From positions 647,501 through 711,500 of the forward strand of contig NC_080557.1 in assembly GCF_030253575.1 (NCBI RefSeq): DNA of 64,000 bases, given 5' to 3'. Position 1 is the stretch's first letter, and each line of letters begins with the position of its first letter. The notes under the pieces were generated by a model. The model saw only the letters and a list, made by a program, of their open reading frames with translations, was not told the DNA's origin and did no database searches. This stretch comes from Rhododendron vialii (Eukaryota > Streptophyta > Magnoliopsida > Ericales > Ericaceae). Below, in pieces: positions 1-11,700 of this stretch. A program made the position numbers and the translations under genes.

Positions 1-198
1 CTACAGTCACATTCAAAAAGAATTGTTATATCGGTCACCCTCTTTTTCACTTTTTTATTTGGAAAAAGAAAAAAGAAAAAGAAGAAGTACTTGCTTCTCT
101 TCCGTTACTAGTTTCCCAAAATGAGCCCCAGTTTTTTTTTTTTTTTTGTCCTTATTTAAAGTTTTGTGTCAAAATTTTGTAAATTATAGGTTTATGAG
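1..198. other. AT-rich spacer, no gene seen
   Basis: The stretch holds poly-T and A-rich runs and no open frame or recognisable repeat. It borders the foldback repeat that starts near 199. Confidence 0.4.
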
Positions 199-651
199 AA
201 ACTTTTTTATATCCCAGATATACAAGGGCTCTTAGTATCCCTTTCCGGTTCATTTTCAATTTTTAGTTCACTTCCTAAGCACACCTTGATAATCGGCTTC
301 GTTCATTTTGTAAAGTTCGACGAGAACATTAATAATGCAAAAAATTATGATTATTGGATTTTAGTAGATACATGATCGGCACATATGAAAAATGCAAAAA
401 AACAAAAATTGGATCCAAAAACACACTAGATCAGAACCCAATTTTTGTTTTATGGCATTTTTCACATTTGCCGATCATATATCTACTAAAGTCCGATAAT
501 CATAATTTTTGACAGGATTAATGTTCTCGTCAAGCCCTACAAAATGAACGAAGCCGATTAACAAGTTGTGCTTGGGAAGTGACCTAAAAATTGAAAACGG
601 ACCGAAAGGGGATACCAAGAGCCCTTGTATACCTGGGATATAAAAAAGTTT
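199..651. repeat. Foldback element (near-complete hairpin)
   Basis: The two halves are inverted copies. The left arm runs about 199-412 and the right arm about 437-651, with a loop of about 25 bp. The outer ends read AAACTTTTTTATATCCCAG and its complement. Similarity persists along the full arms, for example the stretch containing CGGCTTCGTTCATTTTGTA. It has no coding capacity. The flanks GTTTATGAG and GTTTACGAA could be a decayed 9-bp target duplication, which would suit a Mutator-like foldback MITE, but this is inference. Confidence 0.75.
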
Positions 652-735
652 CCCGTTTACGAAGCTATTCGCGACTGTCTAAAAGTATATTGGACGATCC
701 AGATGTTAATAAAAAAAATTCGTAGAAAAGTTTAA

Positions 736-975
736 GGCCCCGTTCCAGAACACCTTCTTAAAAAATAAGTATTTATTTCACATTTTCAAATTCAAAAATA
801 ATGTAAATGGAAAATAATTTTTAAATTTTTTTTGCACCGTATAAAAGATCTCGATGAGATCTATCAAACTAAATCCATATTAGTAGAAAAATTATTTGCG
901 TAAACATATTATTTTTGAGTTTGAAATTGTCTTTTTAAAAAATAAATACTTATATTGAACCATCCAAAATTGAAA
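736..975 (+). mobile_element. Tourist-like MITE, GGCCCCGTTCC family, right end decayed
   Basis: It begins TTTAA then GGCCCCGTTCCAGAACACC and shares its inner AT-rich sequence with the complete copy at 9079-9317, in inverse orientation. The right terminal repeat is no longer recognisable. Confidence 0.55.
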
Positions 976-1367
976 CGGACGGCCGAAATCGCACGTTCCG
1001 CCGTGAGCAAGTTTAAGAACTTTGGAGTCATTTGTTTGTAAGTTTACGAACTTTGGAGTCATTTGTTTTAGGCCAGACCAACTAGTTGGGCCGAGCGTCG
1101 AGCAGCGTTAAACGCGCGAATCACGGACCTCCAACTAACTCATTTATCGTGAAAACAACGAGCAATCCACCAACTTATCAAAAAGGAAAACAAACAAATA
1201 ATCTACCAAAACAAAGAACAAATTCGGGAAACGCAAACAGCACCGGGAAAAGGAAAGTCCAAGAGAAGATTACCAGAACCGTATATCTCAACACGTGATT
1301 ATCATACTTCCTCCATTATCTTCCTCTCTCTCTCTCTCCACCCATTTATCTTCCTCTCTCTTTCTGA

Positions 1368-1375
<8 letters not shown>

Positions 1376-1424
<49 letters not shown>
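1376..1424 (+). repeat. (CT)n microsatellite in the ALIS 5' leader
   Basis: An almost pure CT run ends 14 bp before the ALIS start codon, with further CT-rich stretches from 1320. Pyrimidine-rich leaders of this kind are common in plant housekeeping genes and can act as GAGA-type elements. Any regulatory role here is inference. Confidence 0.8.
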
Positions 1425-1426
<2 letters not shown>

Positions 1427-1438
1427 GAGCATTTCGAA

Positions 1439-4400
1439 ATGAATCCAGGGGATTCGGATGGAGCCTCTGAAACATCCTCGGTGGCCGCCAAGAAGAATTC
1501 CAAGAAACCCAAATGTACGTTTCCTAACTCTTTGCATTTTTTTTCCCTTCTCCCTCCTGAATTTGTTGCAGCACTGTATCATCCTTCATGCATTTATTTT
1601 TGCTTTTATTTCTTTTACACTTTGATTACCGTTTCCTTGTCCAAATCTCCGAGATTTTTTTGTTGGGTAATCCATTTAACTCTGTATTGCATGCATAATT
1701 GCAAGAATCCCTTGTCGCCAATACGGGTAGAATGGTACCGGGTCATTGTGGTTTGTTGTCATTTTAATTAGGGCTGTATCATCTTCAATAATTTGGATGG
1801 CAATTCAGGAACAGTTGAAATACTTATGAAGAAAGTATGAATCAGATTAGGCACTTAATGGGCTGCGATTCGACATGCGTGCTCATAGGATCTTTCAATT
1901 GCATCATGGCAGAGGGCTAGGGGCTGTTTGATTGGCCGGATTAGACACGGGTTTGGATTACAAATAGGATGGGATGGGACAGCATTTTCCGGGCCTTTTG
2001 TTTTAAGGATTGGATGAATGTGCATACCAATGCTCTAGACTATCAATGAAGGAAGCATGGTAATGTGCACATAAATTGAATTGGGTCACTAGGTCTGCCT
2101 TCTCTGAGGCCATTTGGCTTTGATTTGGGGGCATGGTTCCGCAGCAAAACAGGTATAGGGGGCACTATTTCAGTGGTATTTTTAGAGCAGCCACTTTGTG
2201 CATATTGCCAAAGGTTAGGTCTGTCACCAATCCTCCCCCACCCATACCCTCGATGATTTGGGACTACATGGGTTCTGTTGTTGTTTTAAGGATTGGATGA
2301 GGCATTGTATATCTGTTGGACGACCAAATTCCAGAAATGTGAGCTGTGCAAGATGCTGAGCTGTGAAATTGGTAATCTCATCAATACTAGTTCGGTGGGA
2401 CCATCCATCCTCTGAGATTACACATAACTTCATTAGTAGTCCGACCAATTAAACATGGCCTAATTAGAGGGTACATCGAAGAGGAAGTTGTATAGCAATT
2501 TTCCGAAGTTGAAAGGCCCTCAATTTTTGAAGTTCAATGTAGTAGTTATCTTCTTAAGCAAATTGTTCGGATCATGCAATGAATGTAAAATAAGAGATCT
2601 GAATGCCATGCAGTGAAGGCAATGATTAAGAGGACACTATTTTCTATGTTCATCATCGTTCGATACCTAAGACTTGCATGACTATAGACTACGGAGTCAG
2701 TATTTTGAGTTGGGCTTGGCGGGCCTATATAGTTCGGTGACAAATAAAATACACACTATTATTGGTTCTATATTTTTGAAAATCATATGGGTACGAACGC
2801 CACATTTGTTCCCTCTGGCACCATCCTTGCATCAGATTTTGTTTACACCAGGAGCCCATTCGTTTTGGAATTTTGGATTTGGATTTATAGGTAATGAGTG
2901 TAGAGAGAAATAGAGTAATGATTGAAAATATAGATAATGATTGGAGAGAAATAGAGAGAAAAATGAAAGTAATGATTGGAGAGAATAGGATAATGATTAG
3001 AATCTAAAATCCAAAACCCTTAAACGAACGGTCTAGTGTCTTGAGGCAAGTTGTCCTCAGGTTTACAGAACTACGGCTTTAATGATTTTTGTTCTGTACT
3101 TTGGTGGTCATGAATGAACTATTTATGCAGAGATTTGTTTTACTTTCCAGATTCTCGGTTTACACAACAAGAGCTTCCTGCTTGCAAACCAATTTTGACT
3201 CCTGGTTGGGTATGGTCAATCACATATTTTACTTAATCTAGCTTACAGAAAAGATATTGTCTCTAAATATTTATATCTAGTCACTTTCCTCCTGTCTCCT
3301 GCCATTCAGGTCATTACAGCTTTCATCTGTATTGGAGTCATCTTCATCCCTATTGGCCTCGCTTCCTTGTTTGCATCTGAGAATGTAATATGTCAAATAG
3401 CTCTTACTATTGAATTAGTGATGTTTTGTAATCAACATCTTGAAATTATGTATGAACTATCTCATTGTTTAATGTGCAGGTGGTAGAAATTGTGGATCGT
3501 TATGATAAGGATTGCGTTCCTTCAACTTATAATGGTAGCATGCTTGAATTTATTCAAAGCTCCGAAACCAACAAGACTTGTATCAAGACCTTGACTGTAA
3601 GTGCAATACCCATGTACAGATGACTTCAAATCAATTATGCTTGATCTTCTTTTCTGTGATTCACAACATTTACATGAACCCCTTTAATGCTTTTTCAGGT
3701 GCCAAAGAAGATGAAACAGCCAATTTTTGTATATTATCAGCTTGACAACTTTTACCAGAATCATCGCCGGTACGTTGTGTAGTTTCTTTGATTTTATGGA
3801 ATCTAGTAATGTGGTTTGGTTCTTATTCATCAAATGGTTTTGTTTTCTCATAGACACTGGTCCGTCATTTTTGGTAAGACTTGGGCTTTAAAGTGTACAC
3901 ATAATAACTGGATTTGGGACTGTGTTCTGTGTTACCCAAAACGCATGCGTAGTACTTTCTTGTAAAGTCAAACTGGAATAGAAATATTGAAGCTAAAATT
4001 GGAATCTTGTGCTAGTATTCATTAGTTGTGGCATAAGAGGACCAGAGCAGATTAGAAATGACATTTTGATCTCTAAATATGTAAAATTCAACAGGATCTA
4101 GGGTGTAATTGCCATTATTTTCTGGAATCTCATGGTATGATAACAAGTTCTGACCAATGCAATAGCCAATGATTTAGTAGCAGGACAAGTCAAAGGATTG
4201 CTGTGACTCTTTGCTACCCACCTCTGGTTCTAGCTTTTTCGGGTCTATGCAGCCATGGTCTTATAATTACACGACATTTGCAGAATGGTTTGTTTCATGT
4301 AGAAGACCAAAGAGTTTGAGGCCTGAAAGAACAAGTAGTTTCATCAATGCACTATTGTTTTGGGCAAAACATAGATACAAAAAAGTACACCAGAAATTCT

Positions 4401-6477
4401 ACGGCATTCCCATCTTATTTATCTAGTTTTGTTTACCTTTTGATATATTCATTGGGAAAAATTAAGTGTTTCTGTTTTCCACAAGCAGATAACTAGGACC
4501 AACACTAATAAGTTTTGTGCTAATGATCTCTATGAACTTCGTGCTAGCAGCACGGGCTAAAGACTGACTTTTCTTTTGTTGTGCCTTTCTTATCATGTTA
4601 GCTTTTTCCTTGTGATTCTTCAACCATGCTTTGATATATTTTCCAATTCAAAGATGCTGAGATTTTTTCTGTTTATTACATTGCAACCTTTATCAAGGAC
4701 TGTTGAAGACTGGAATATTTAACCCCTGAATCTCTCATGTGGAGAAAGTGGACCGTTCCGTTCTTCTTACATTTTCGCTTGTTCTGTTGGTTTTGGTAGA
4801 AAAGTTTCACTTGTCATTCTTCCAAGTGTGGAAGTCTTTTCACATGTATCCTCTGATTCCATATGCGTAAACTTACATTCAAAATGGACGTCCAATTTGT
4901 TATAAACTACTAGCTGCCCCAGTATCTGTCAAAAGTACGTAATCCAATATTCATTCCAAACTCAGCTTCTGATAAAAGGTTGTTCTTTCCTCTCTGAGTT
5001 GTGGCTCTCTCTCTTCAGATATGTCAAAAGTAGAAGTGACAAGCAATTGCGTAGCAAGGCATTCCAAGACAGCGTAGAAGATTGTAAACCTGAAACCAGC
5101 ACTGAAGCTGGATCAATTGTTCCTTGTGGCCTCATTGCTTGGAGTTTGTTCAATGATACGTATGGTTTTTCTAAGTATAACAAAACTATACAAGTCAACA
5201 AAAAGGGTATCGCGTGGAAAAGTGATAGACAACACAAATTTGGGTCTGATGTGTATCCTAAGAATTTCCAGCAAGGTTGGATTGGGGGTGCGAAACTCGA
5301 CGAAAATGTTCCAGTATGTATATATTTTACTTATTTCACCTTCTTGTGTCTTTCTAGGTTTTTTTTTTTAACTTGGTTTTCCATATTTTCCCTGTTTGTT
5401 TCCATTTTTTCATCTTTATTCTGTATCTAATAGTTAAGTGAGCAAGAAGATCTTATGGTTTGGATGAGAACTGCCGCATTACCAAGCTTTCGAAAGCTAT
5501 ATGGAAAGATAGAGGAGGATCTTGATGCTAACCAGAACATAACAGTTGTAATTCAGAACAACTACAACACCTACAGTTTCAGTGGAGACAAGAAGCTGGT
5601 CCTTTCAACTACAAGTTGGATTGGTGGGAAGAATGATTTTCTTGGTGTAGCATACCTTACAGTTGGTGGACTATGCTTATTTCTTGCAATAAGCTTCATT
5701 CTTTTGTATGTCTTCAGACCACGGTAAGTGATGGTTCTTATGAAGTCTTGCCAATTGCGTTGTCAGATTGATTGAGGTTCATTTTCCATGTGGTTGCATA
5801 TTCATGTCTCTCTTGGGATTTAGGCTGTGTCATGCTGTTTCCTGATGTGTTACACCGTAGAATCCTTGATTATGTTCTAAATAGACTACATCCCTTTTTT
5901 CTTTTGAGAATGTTTCTGGTTGTCGACCACGTGAAGAGACGGACTATGTTATTATATGACTTCAACACTTTCATTTTGAGGCTGTTGGCATCGTTTGGAA
6001 TGATATTGCCAATGCTAAAGAAAGGAACTGATTGGCCCAAAATTCAATTTTGTTTAAATTAGGCCATATCTGAGACAATGAAGTTGCAGTTGCTTTAATT
6101 TGAATTGAGGAGTTTCTGTTTCAAAGAAAAAAACTCAGTACTGTTCTTGGTAGTTTTCTTTCCAGGCTATGAGTTCCGTCGGAGAATTTCATCCATTGGG
6201 AAGTTTTACTCCTGGATGCAAATTCAAATGACGTCCTGAGTTTCTCAATTGTATGATCAAATAGGTTTCAAAAATTTACATGGCAATGCTTTTATCTTTC
6301 GAAACTTCTTGTTAGGTTTCAATGTAAGCTTAGTTCTCTTTTTTTTTTTCTTCTGATTTTGTAACCTTAGCTTTGATCTTGCTACTGAGTTAATTATTTT
6401 TTTTCTCTTCATTCAGGCCTCTTGGGGATCCATCTTACTTGTCATGGAACAAAAATCCTGCTGGGACTCTGAACTAA
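1439..6477 (+). CDS. ALIS: ALA-interacting subunit (ALIS), CDC50/LEM3 family P4-ATPase beta subunit
   Basis: The product is the accessory subunit that P4-ATPase lipid flippases need for folding, ER exit and activity. Eight exons join in frame with GT-AG introns: 1439-1514, 3151-3209, 3310-3384, 3480-3596, 3699-3769, 5019-5313, 5434-5723 and 6417-6477, giving 347 residues, close to the roughly 350 usual for plant ALIS proteins. Visible landmarks are a short polar cytosolic N-terminus, [15 protein letters not shown] just before membrane segment 1 (about residues 46-67), a lumenal CDC50 domain with several N-x-S/T sites (NGS, NKT, NDT, NIT), segment 2 (about 300-325) and a cytosolic tail ending NPAGTLN. 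The start follows a CT-rich leader and fits the family N-terminus. Introns 1 (1.6 kb) and 5 (1.25 kb) are long, and intron 1 carries a MITE. No lesion was seen, so the gene looks functional. Confidence 0.95.
2857..3034. mobile_element. Small MITE in ALIS intron 1
   Basis: About 175 bp is bounded by inverted repeats: the left end reads CCATTCGTTTTGGAATTTTG and the right end is the complement of a close variant (CCGTTCGTTTAAGGGTTTTG). Between them is AATGATTGGAGAGA-type sequence repeated several times. There is no coding capacity. Confidence 0.6.
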
Positions 6478-6731
6478 GATTTCTTCATTGATGCACCACT
6501 ATAGTCACTGGCCTACCCCATCGATGGATAGCGAAATGTTTGGATTTTCGCTTTAAAAGAAGGTTGCTGCGTATGAAACCTCGTCTTTGAGTTTCTCTTG
6601 GGAAATTCTCTTTGCCATGGAGGAGTTTTGACCTGATTGTGAGCTACTAACTTCATCTTTGAAGGCTTTCGTTAGTAGTGTACAGAGGGGAGATGTTATC
6701 GAATGGTGGTTTTCGTTATTTACTTTTGCGA

Positions 6732-6737
6732 AATAAA
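6732..6737 (+). terminator. Candidate polyadenylation signal of ALIS
   Basis: AATAAA lies about 255 bp after the ALIS stop codon, in the expected 3' UTR range. It is a motif match only. Confidence 0.4.
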
Positions 6738-6760
6738 CTTGTTGGCAACGACATTGATTG

Positions 6761-6860
6761 ATAGGTTGTAGATGTCATTTTTCCAATGTTCTGTTTTTCC
6801 ATTTATTTCTATAGGTTGTAGATGTCATTTTTCCATTGTTTTGTTTTTCCATTTATTTCT
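6761..6860. repeat. 50-bp tandem duplication downstream of ALIS
   Basis: Two adjacent copies, 6761-6810 and 6811-6860, begin ATAGGTTGTAGATGTC and differ at about two positions, so the duplication is recent. Confidence 0.85.
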
Positions 6861-7024
6861 TACTGCCATATAGCGAAAATGATTAGGGCCCTTTGGCTTA
6901 ACTTATTTGTGACTTTTTAATATAGTTTTTTTTTTTTTTTTTCTCTCTTGGATTTTGCTACATAGATTTGGGTCAAAGTTTTACATGACATCATTCAATG
7001 AGAAATGGTTGATAATTTCAATAA

Positions 7025-7166
7025 TTCTAGTATCACATACACTTACACACCCAAATACACTCACACATGAGTGGTGGGTCTCACACACACTAACACTTCA
7101 AGTGTGTGTGAGACCCACCACTCATCTGAGTGTGGGTGTGTGTTTGAGTGTATAAGTGTATATGGT
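7025..7166. repeat. Short hairpin MITE, GTGTGAGACCCACCACTC family
   Basis: The two arms are inverted copies meeting at the CACACAC/GTGTGTG centre near 7094-7110. The core GTGGTGGGTCTCACACACAC pairs with its complement. CTA on both outer sides may be a 3-bp target duplication. Confidence 0.65.
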
Positions 7167-7655
7167 GCTAGCAAGGTTGATCACAAATTTGATAAAGGTA
7201 AAAGAAATTCATGTAAGATGACAAAAAAGACTCAAAAAGTTGGGGGGTTTTTCGTCGTCTTATTTGAACTTTTAGCAAATTTGGTCTGTAATTTTATGTT
7301 TTTTGGGTTTCTCTCATCGAGACGAACTCTGTAATCTAAAAAATTAGAATCAAATCTAGCAACAATTAAAAGAGCAAACAACTAAAATTGCAAAATTCTG
7401 GACCACGTCCTGGTAAATCGAGCAGGGGGCCAACCTCTGTTATCTAATTGTTCGGTACAGTGACAAATTAGTCAGTTTGATTATATTTTTGTGATCCTTC
7501 AAATTGCAAAATTTTATTTGTATTGTTTTCAAAATAACGTAAAATAAGACAGGTTCACAAGCTTCCAAAAAATTGCTACTCCATCGATTTATATCTTGCG
7601 AAGAAATACAAAGTTCTTTTAAAGATTTCATACCTTGTGATAACAAACATGTATG

Positions 7656-8640
7656 AGAGACCATTTTCTAATTAATGAGAACTTTTGTAGTGTGAAACTT
7701 CCAATTTTCAAATTTAGGAGTTTAAAACCCCTCAGGTATTAACTATTTCCGGGCCAATTCGCTTAGAATTTAATTAGGACCTCCAAAGGGGGCGGTGGAA
7801 TTGATTTTCCACAATTAATGTACATCGGCTTATACATCTGAGTCATAAAAAATAAAAATAAAAAACTTAAAATTTAGCTCATGATTAAAGGAGATTGGTT
7901 TATTCACGGAGGAGCCGTGAATAAGCCATCAGCCGTCCGTAGGTTTTTTCGGAAAAGTTTCATTAAAATCCAGACCATGTAATGCATTTTGGATGCGTAC
8001 GATGTTGCTCATAAATAGTTATTCATGGAAACTTCCGTAAAAAAATAATCTCGATTGAAGATCACACGTCGGTTTTGTTCCTAATCATCCCCAGATCAGC
8101 ATAAAAGTGAGAGTTTAGCTCATAACATCACCGAATTAGCGAAGGATTGATTGGTTTACGAGAGACGAACAAAGATTAGAGTCTGATCCAAAAAAAAAAC
8201 CCAAAGATTAGAGTCGGAGAGAGAGAGAGGGGACAAAAAATGGGAAAAATAAAAGGGCTGGTGGAGGGAGACCGTGGTCCGATACAATCCCACTGCTGGA
8301 CTCATCCACCCGATTCTCCTCCGTCGAAATGGCCACCGCCGTTCCCTTCCACGTCCCCCGCCACTCTGTCTTGACGTCGGCACCGGCAGCGCTCGCGCGG
8401 GTCCATTTTCATTTGCAAACGCTCTTTTTTACGGTTGTGATTTTTGGCTTTCTGATGTTTACGGTTCCATTGCTGTGGCTGTTTATATCGTTATTATACT
8501 TAATCGAATCCAATCCCGTCCCTCTAAAATGGCGCCAAACTTGTTCTTCGACCAGTTATGCACTTGTCCAGGTGTTTGGACTGACTTACATGTACATTAA
8601 CTAATTTCTTTTCAATCCGGTCAAAGGCAGCAGCTGAGTC
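7656..8640 (+). repeat. Duplicated promoter, exon 1 and intron 1 start of the FGGY kinase gene
   Basis: This block matches 48326-48802 followed by 52182-52770 in the same orientation. Similarity starts at AGAGACCATTTTCTAATTAA and ends shortly after CCGGTCAAAGGCA. It lacks the roughly 3.38 kb of transposons that separate the two halves at the intact locus. The empty site is TAA at 8123-8125. It is a DNA-level copy, since it contains promoter and intron sequence, and not a retrocopy. Confidence 0.85.
8329..8402 (+). pseudogene. Exon 1 fragment of an FGGY carbohydrate kinase
   Basis: It starts ATGGCCACCGCCGTTCCC like exon 1 at 52382 but lacks 10 bp that encode part of the FLGVDVGTG strand, so the frame shifts. 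The splice donor context GCGCAG/GTCC has become GCGCGG/GTCC. No later FGGY exon follows within this region. It is a dead fragment of a host gene. Confidence 0.85.
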
Positions 8641-9075
8641 ATGTGCATAAACAGGACTATCTTGACCAAACTTATGCTTCTTTGGGATATCTATATGTAG
8701 GGGTGATTTGGATTGAAAAGTAGAACAGTAATTTTTTTTTGTCTTTTTGTCTTTGTTAAAAAAAAATTCTTTTTGTTAGTTTTGTATCAAATTTTTGTGA
8801 CTTATTGTTTCGTCTCGATAAGAGAAATCAGAAAAGTAAAATTTTTGATCGAAACTCATAATTTTTAAAAAAAAAAATAAGTAAAAAAAGTTCTGCTTTT
8901 TTGGATGCTTGGTCCTGTGCCGGTTGCTTTGTCCTCAGCGGCATTGGTTTGGGGGCTTTATGGGCTTGACTTTTCTGGGCCAGATGCACTAGACTGTGAG
9001 TACTAGGTGAATAGGCCCATCTTGTACTTCTTGTTCTTTTGCTTTGAGGAAAACCCATGAATGGGTCTGCCATGT
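8641..9075. other. Spacer, no gene seen
   Basis: T-rich sequence without a supportable gene. An 81-codon open frame on the minus strand has no recognisable content. Confidence 0.35.
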
Positions 9076-9078
9076 TAA

Positions 9079-9317
9079 GGCCCCGTTCCCGAAAGAGAAA
9101 TAAATAATTATTTTAAAAAATAATAATCTTAAATTTAAAAATTATGTATTTAAGTAAATAATTTTTTTATTAATATGAATCTCGTTTGATAGATTTCATT
9201 TAAATTTTTTATACGGTGCAAAAAAAATTGAAATTTGATTTTTCATTTATATTATTTTTAAGTTTGAAAATATGAAATAATTACTTATTTTTTAAAAAGG
9301 TGTTCTGAAACGGGGGC
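9079..9317. mobile_element. Tourist-like MITE, GGCCCCGTTCC family, complete
   Basis: Terminal inverted repeats GGCCCCGTTCCCGAA and the complement of GGGGGC at the far end bracket 239 bp of AT-rich DNA. TAA target duplications lie at 9076-9078 and 9318-9320. The 3-bp TAA duplication fits PIF/Harbinger-type MITEs. Relatives are at 736-975 and 29453-29575. Confidence 0.75.
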
Positions 9318-9568
9318 TAAGGGTATACGAGAGATGATTGTATGGCCGATTCAATCAATGGGGTGAGTAGAGTCAAGAGTATAATTTGATACTATAGCTC
9401 TTCAGTTTAAAGTGATCCAGAAAATACATTTTTCGGCCCATGAAACAAAGCAACATTTTTTAGGAAAATTCTTATGTGCATAACTAAGGCTCCTGTGAGA
9501 GATTACCATGAAAAAGGTGTAATTGCAAAGAGAAGGCCTGCACCGAAAAAGCAACGTATATCTATATG

Positions 9569-9571
<3 letters not shown>

Positions 9572-9605
<34 letters not shown>
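9572..9605. repeat. (CT)n microsatellite
   Basis: A pure CT run directly left of the LTR-like block that begins at 9609. Confidence 0.85.
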
Positions 9606-9608
<3 letters not shown>

Positions 9609-9609
<1 letters not shown>

Positions 9610-11481
9610 GTAACGCTTTGAATTTTGGAAACGTTAAATGGACAATTTTATTGAAAAACTAAATAGAGTCTGGCTCATTATTACATCATAACTCTCACAA
9701 GAGTATTTTTGATTAAAACATGGGAGGAAAACTAAGGTTTCTATCTACTGTTCTGCCTGCTCCTCCATCCTAGTCAGCTCTTCGGCTCCGAAAGCTTCCA
9801 AGGTGTAGAGTTCACCATGTTCATCTACAAGGTCTGACACATTATACCAGCGTCACCACCAATATAATATGTCAGGGTCATCAAAGATAAATACGATGAG
9901 CTACAAAAGCTCAATAGAATAAACCATACACACTAACCCTTAACTTACAACAATAGATCATAAAATTTAATGATTTCCACATAGATCATGCATTTTTGAC
10001 AAAATAGTTAATCAATGACACATCCACATTCACTATCCAAACTAACGTTGGTGTCTATGATTTTCTGAGTTTCTCCTACGCGACTTGTCGTAGACCGTGT
10101 CACCATTTTTCATATACCAAATCAATATTTCCAAATCGTTTTTGACACACCCAACTTCGGTTCCACCGCTTTGGGTTCCCGAGAATCCTCACAATGGTTC
10201 CGCCGCTCCGGATTCCCATTGGCACACAAAAAAATGGAATTTGGCATTGGCTCCTCTCCACGGATGACCAATCCACAATTCAAAACCCTCGGTTCCGCCG
10301 CTCCGGATTTCTGAGTATCCCACAATGATTCCGCCGCTGCGGGTTCTCATTTGGATTTTCGAAAATCATTAAAACAATTGCGTAGGCTCCTCTTCGCGGA
10401 TAACCAAACTAAAATTCATCCCTCGGTTCCGCCGCTCCGGATTTTCGAGTATCCCCACAATGATTCCGCCAGTCTGGGTTCTCATTGGGTTTTACGAAAA
10501 TGTTTTCACACACACACACCACACAATGCGCTGCCAAGTTCGGCCCCATTGTGGTTTCAAAACTTATCTTACATTAAACACACCTTAGGTGTCATGTTTT
10601 TACTTTCTCGGTTTTTGTGTCACGTTGCATGCATAGACTCCGCGGTAGGGCTTTCCACATACGTAATCTTAAATCATTCATTGTAATCTTGAAACTAAAC
10701 TAACAAGATCATCCAACTCTATATTCTTAATCATGCTTAAATCACTACTTAAAAGCATAACGCCACATGTACGGACGCCCTTGGAGTGGATACCACTTAT
10801 GCTTTATCACACATCAAGACAAATAATCCAAGTAATCACGTATGCATGCTTATAACCATTTTAAAAATCAAAATCCAAATACTTCTAATCAAGCGATAAT
10901 ATTCTAATCTTTAAAAATCCGTTCTCTCCTCCCCGTGGGAAGTTCAAAACAACACATATTTATTAGAGTAAAAGTCAATTATTCCAACATGGTTATACTT
11001 CTATTAGCAAAATAAATTATTAACTATCATACATTTCAAACATTATAAGCAATAAACAACTTCATATACTTAGAGAAGGTGGTTAGGGATATTCTACTTA
11101 TACTTAGAGATAGGGGGTAAGAATATCCTACCGTTCTTCTTGGCGGTAGGGCGGCTACGGAAGGTAAGTTGACGATCGGGCGGAGTAATTTCTTACGGTA
11201 AGCTTTCGGTAGTTTCGAAAGAGAAAGGTTTCTCTTGAAACTAGTCTTTGACTAAAGCTTCTAACTTTTGGAATCGAAAGGGTGGTCGAGTGGTGGTTTA
11301 GTGGCGGCCTAGGATGAGTTTCTTGAAGAACTCAAGAACAATAAAGAACAAGAAGAACAAAGTAAGAACACAATGATTTCTAGAGAGAGAAGTTGAAGGA
11401 TGAAGGTGTGAGTTGAATGGTAAGTGAGGGGTGCTATTTATAGCAAAAACTTGACCTTCTCTCTCCCCCCCTTAGCCGAAT

Positions 11482-11525
<44 letters not shown>

Positions 11526-11529
11526 CCAT
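9609..11529. mobile_element. LTR-like block, tentatively Ty3/gypsy Del/Tekay type (fossil)
   Basis: It begins TGTAACGC followed by an AATTTTGGAAACGTTAAATGG-like start that I associate with Del/Tekay LTRs, and continues about 1.9 kb without coding sequence. It holds three pairs of GGTTCCGCCGCTCCGGA-type repeats (10159/10196, 10291/10327, 10425/10462). A TATA-like CTATTTATAGC lies near 11431. The right edge runs into a second CT microsatellite (11484-11525). No partner LTR or clear target duplication was found, so age cannot be estimated. Confidence 0.5.
11484..11525. repeat. (CT)n microsatellite
   Basis: CT run with a few T interruptions at the right edge of the LTR-like block. Confidence 0.85.
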
Positions 11530-11700
11530 GGATTTTGCTCTATTGATAGATATTGCTGGGTTTAGATATCCACCACCTGTCATTCTCATTGGATGCATTT
11601 TATTGTAATCTTCTGGAGTCGCTATGTTCCAGCCGTAGTTGAAGTCTATCGCGTGTTGAGGTGCTAGTGTAATATTTTCTTGCCTCACTATGTTGTGAGC
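11530..11700 (-). other. Unrecognised exon-like stretch, minus strand
   Basis: The minus strand is open across this stretch and includes NYGWNIATPEDYNKMHPMRM, which looks protein-like in composition. I do not recognise the family. It may be a gene fragment or transposon-derived. No flanking exon could be joined with confidence. Confidence 0.25.

Noticed and set aside
1288-1582. Minus-strand open frames with long alternating Arg-Glu runs
   Set aside because: They are translations of the CT microsatellite in the ALIS leader; the Arg-Glu run is a product of the repeat.
4211-4426. Plus-strand 71-codon open frame
   Set aside because: Lies in ALIS intron 5 between well-supported exons; no domain and no splice support.
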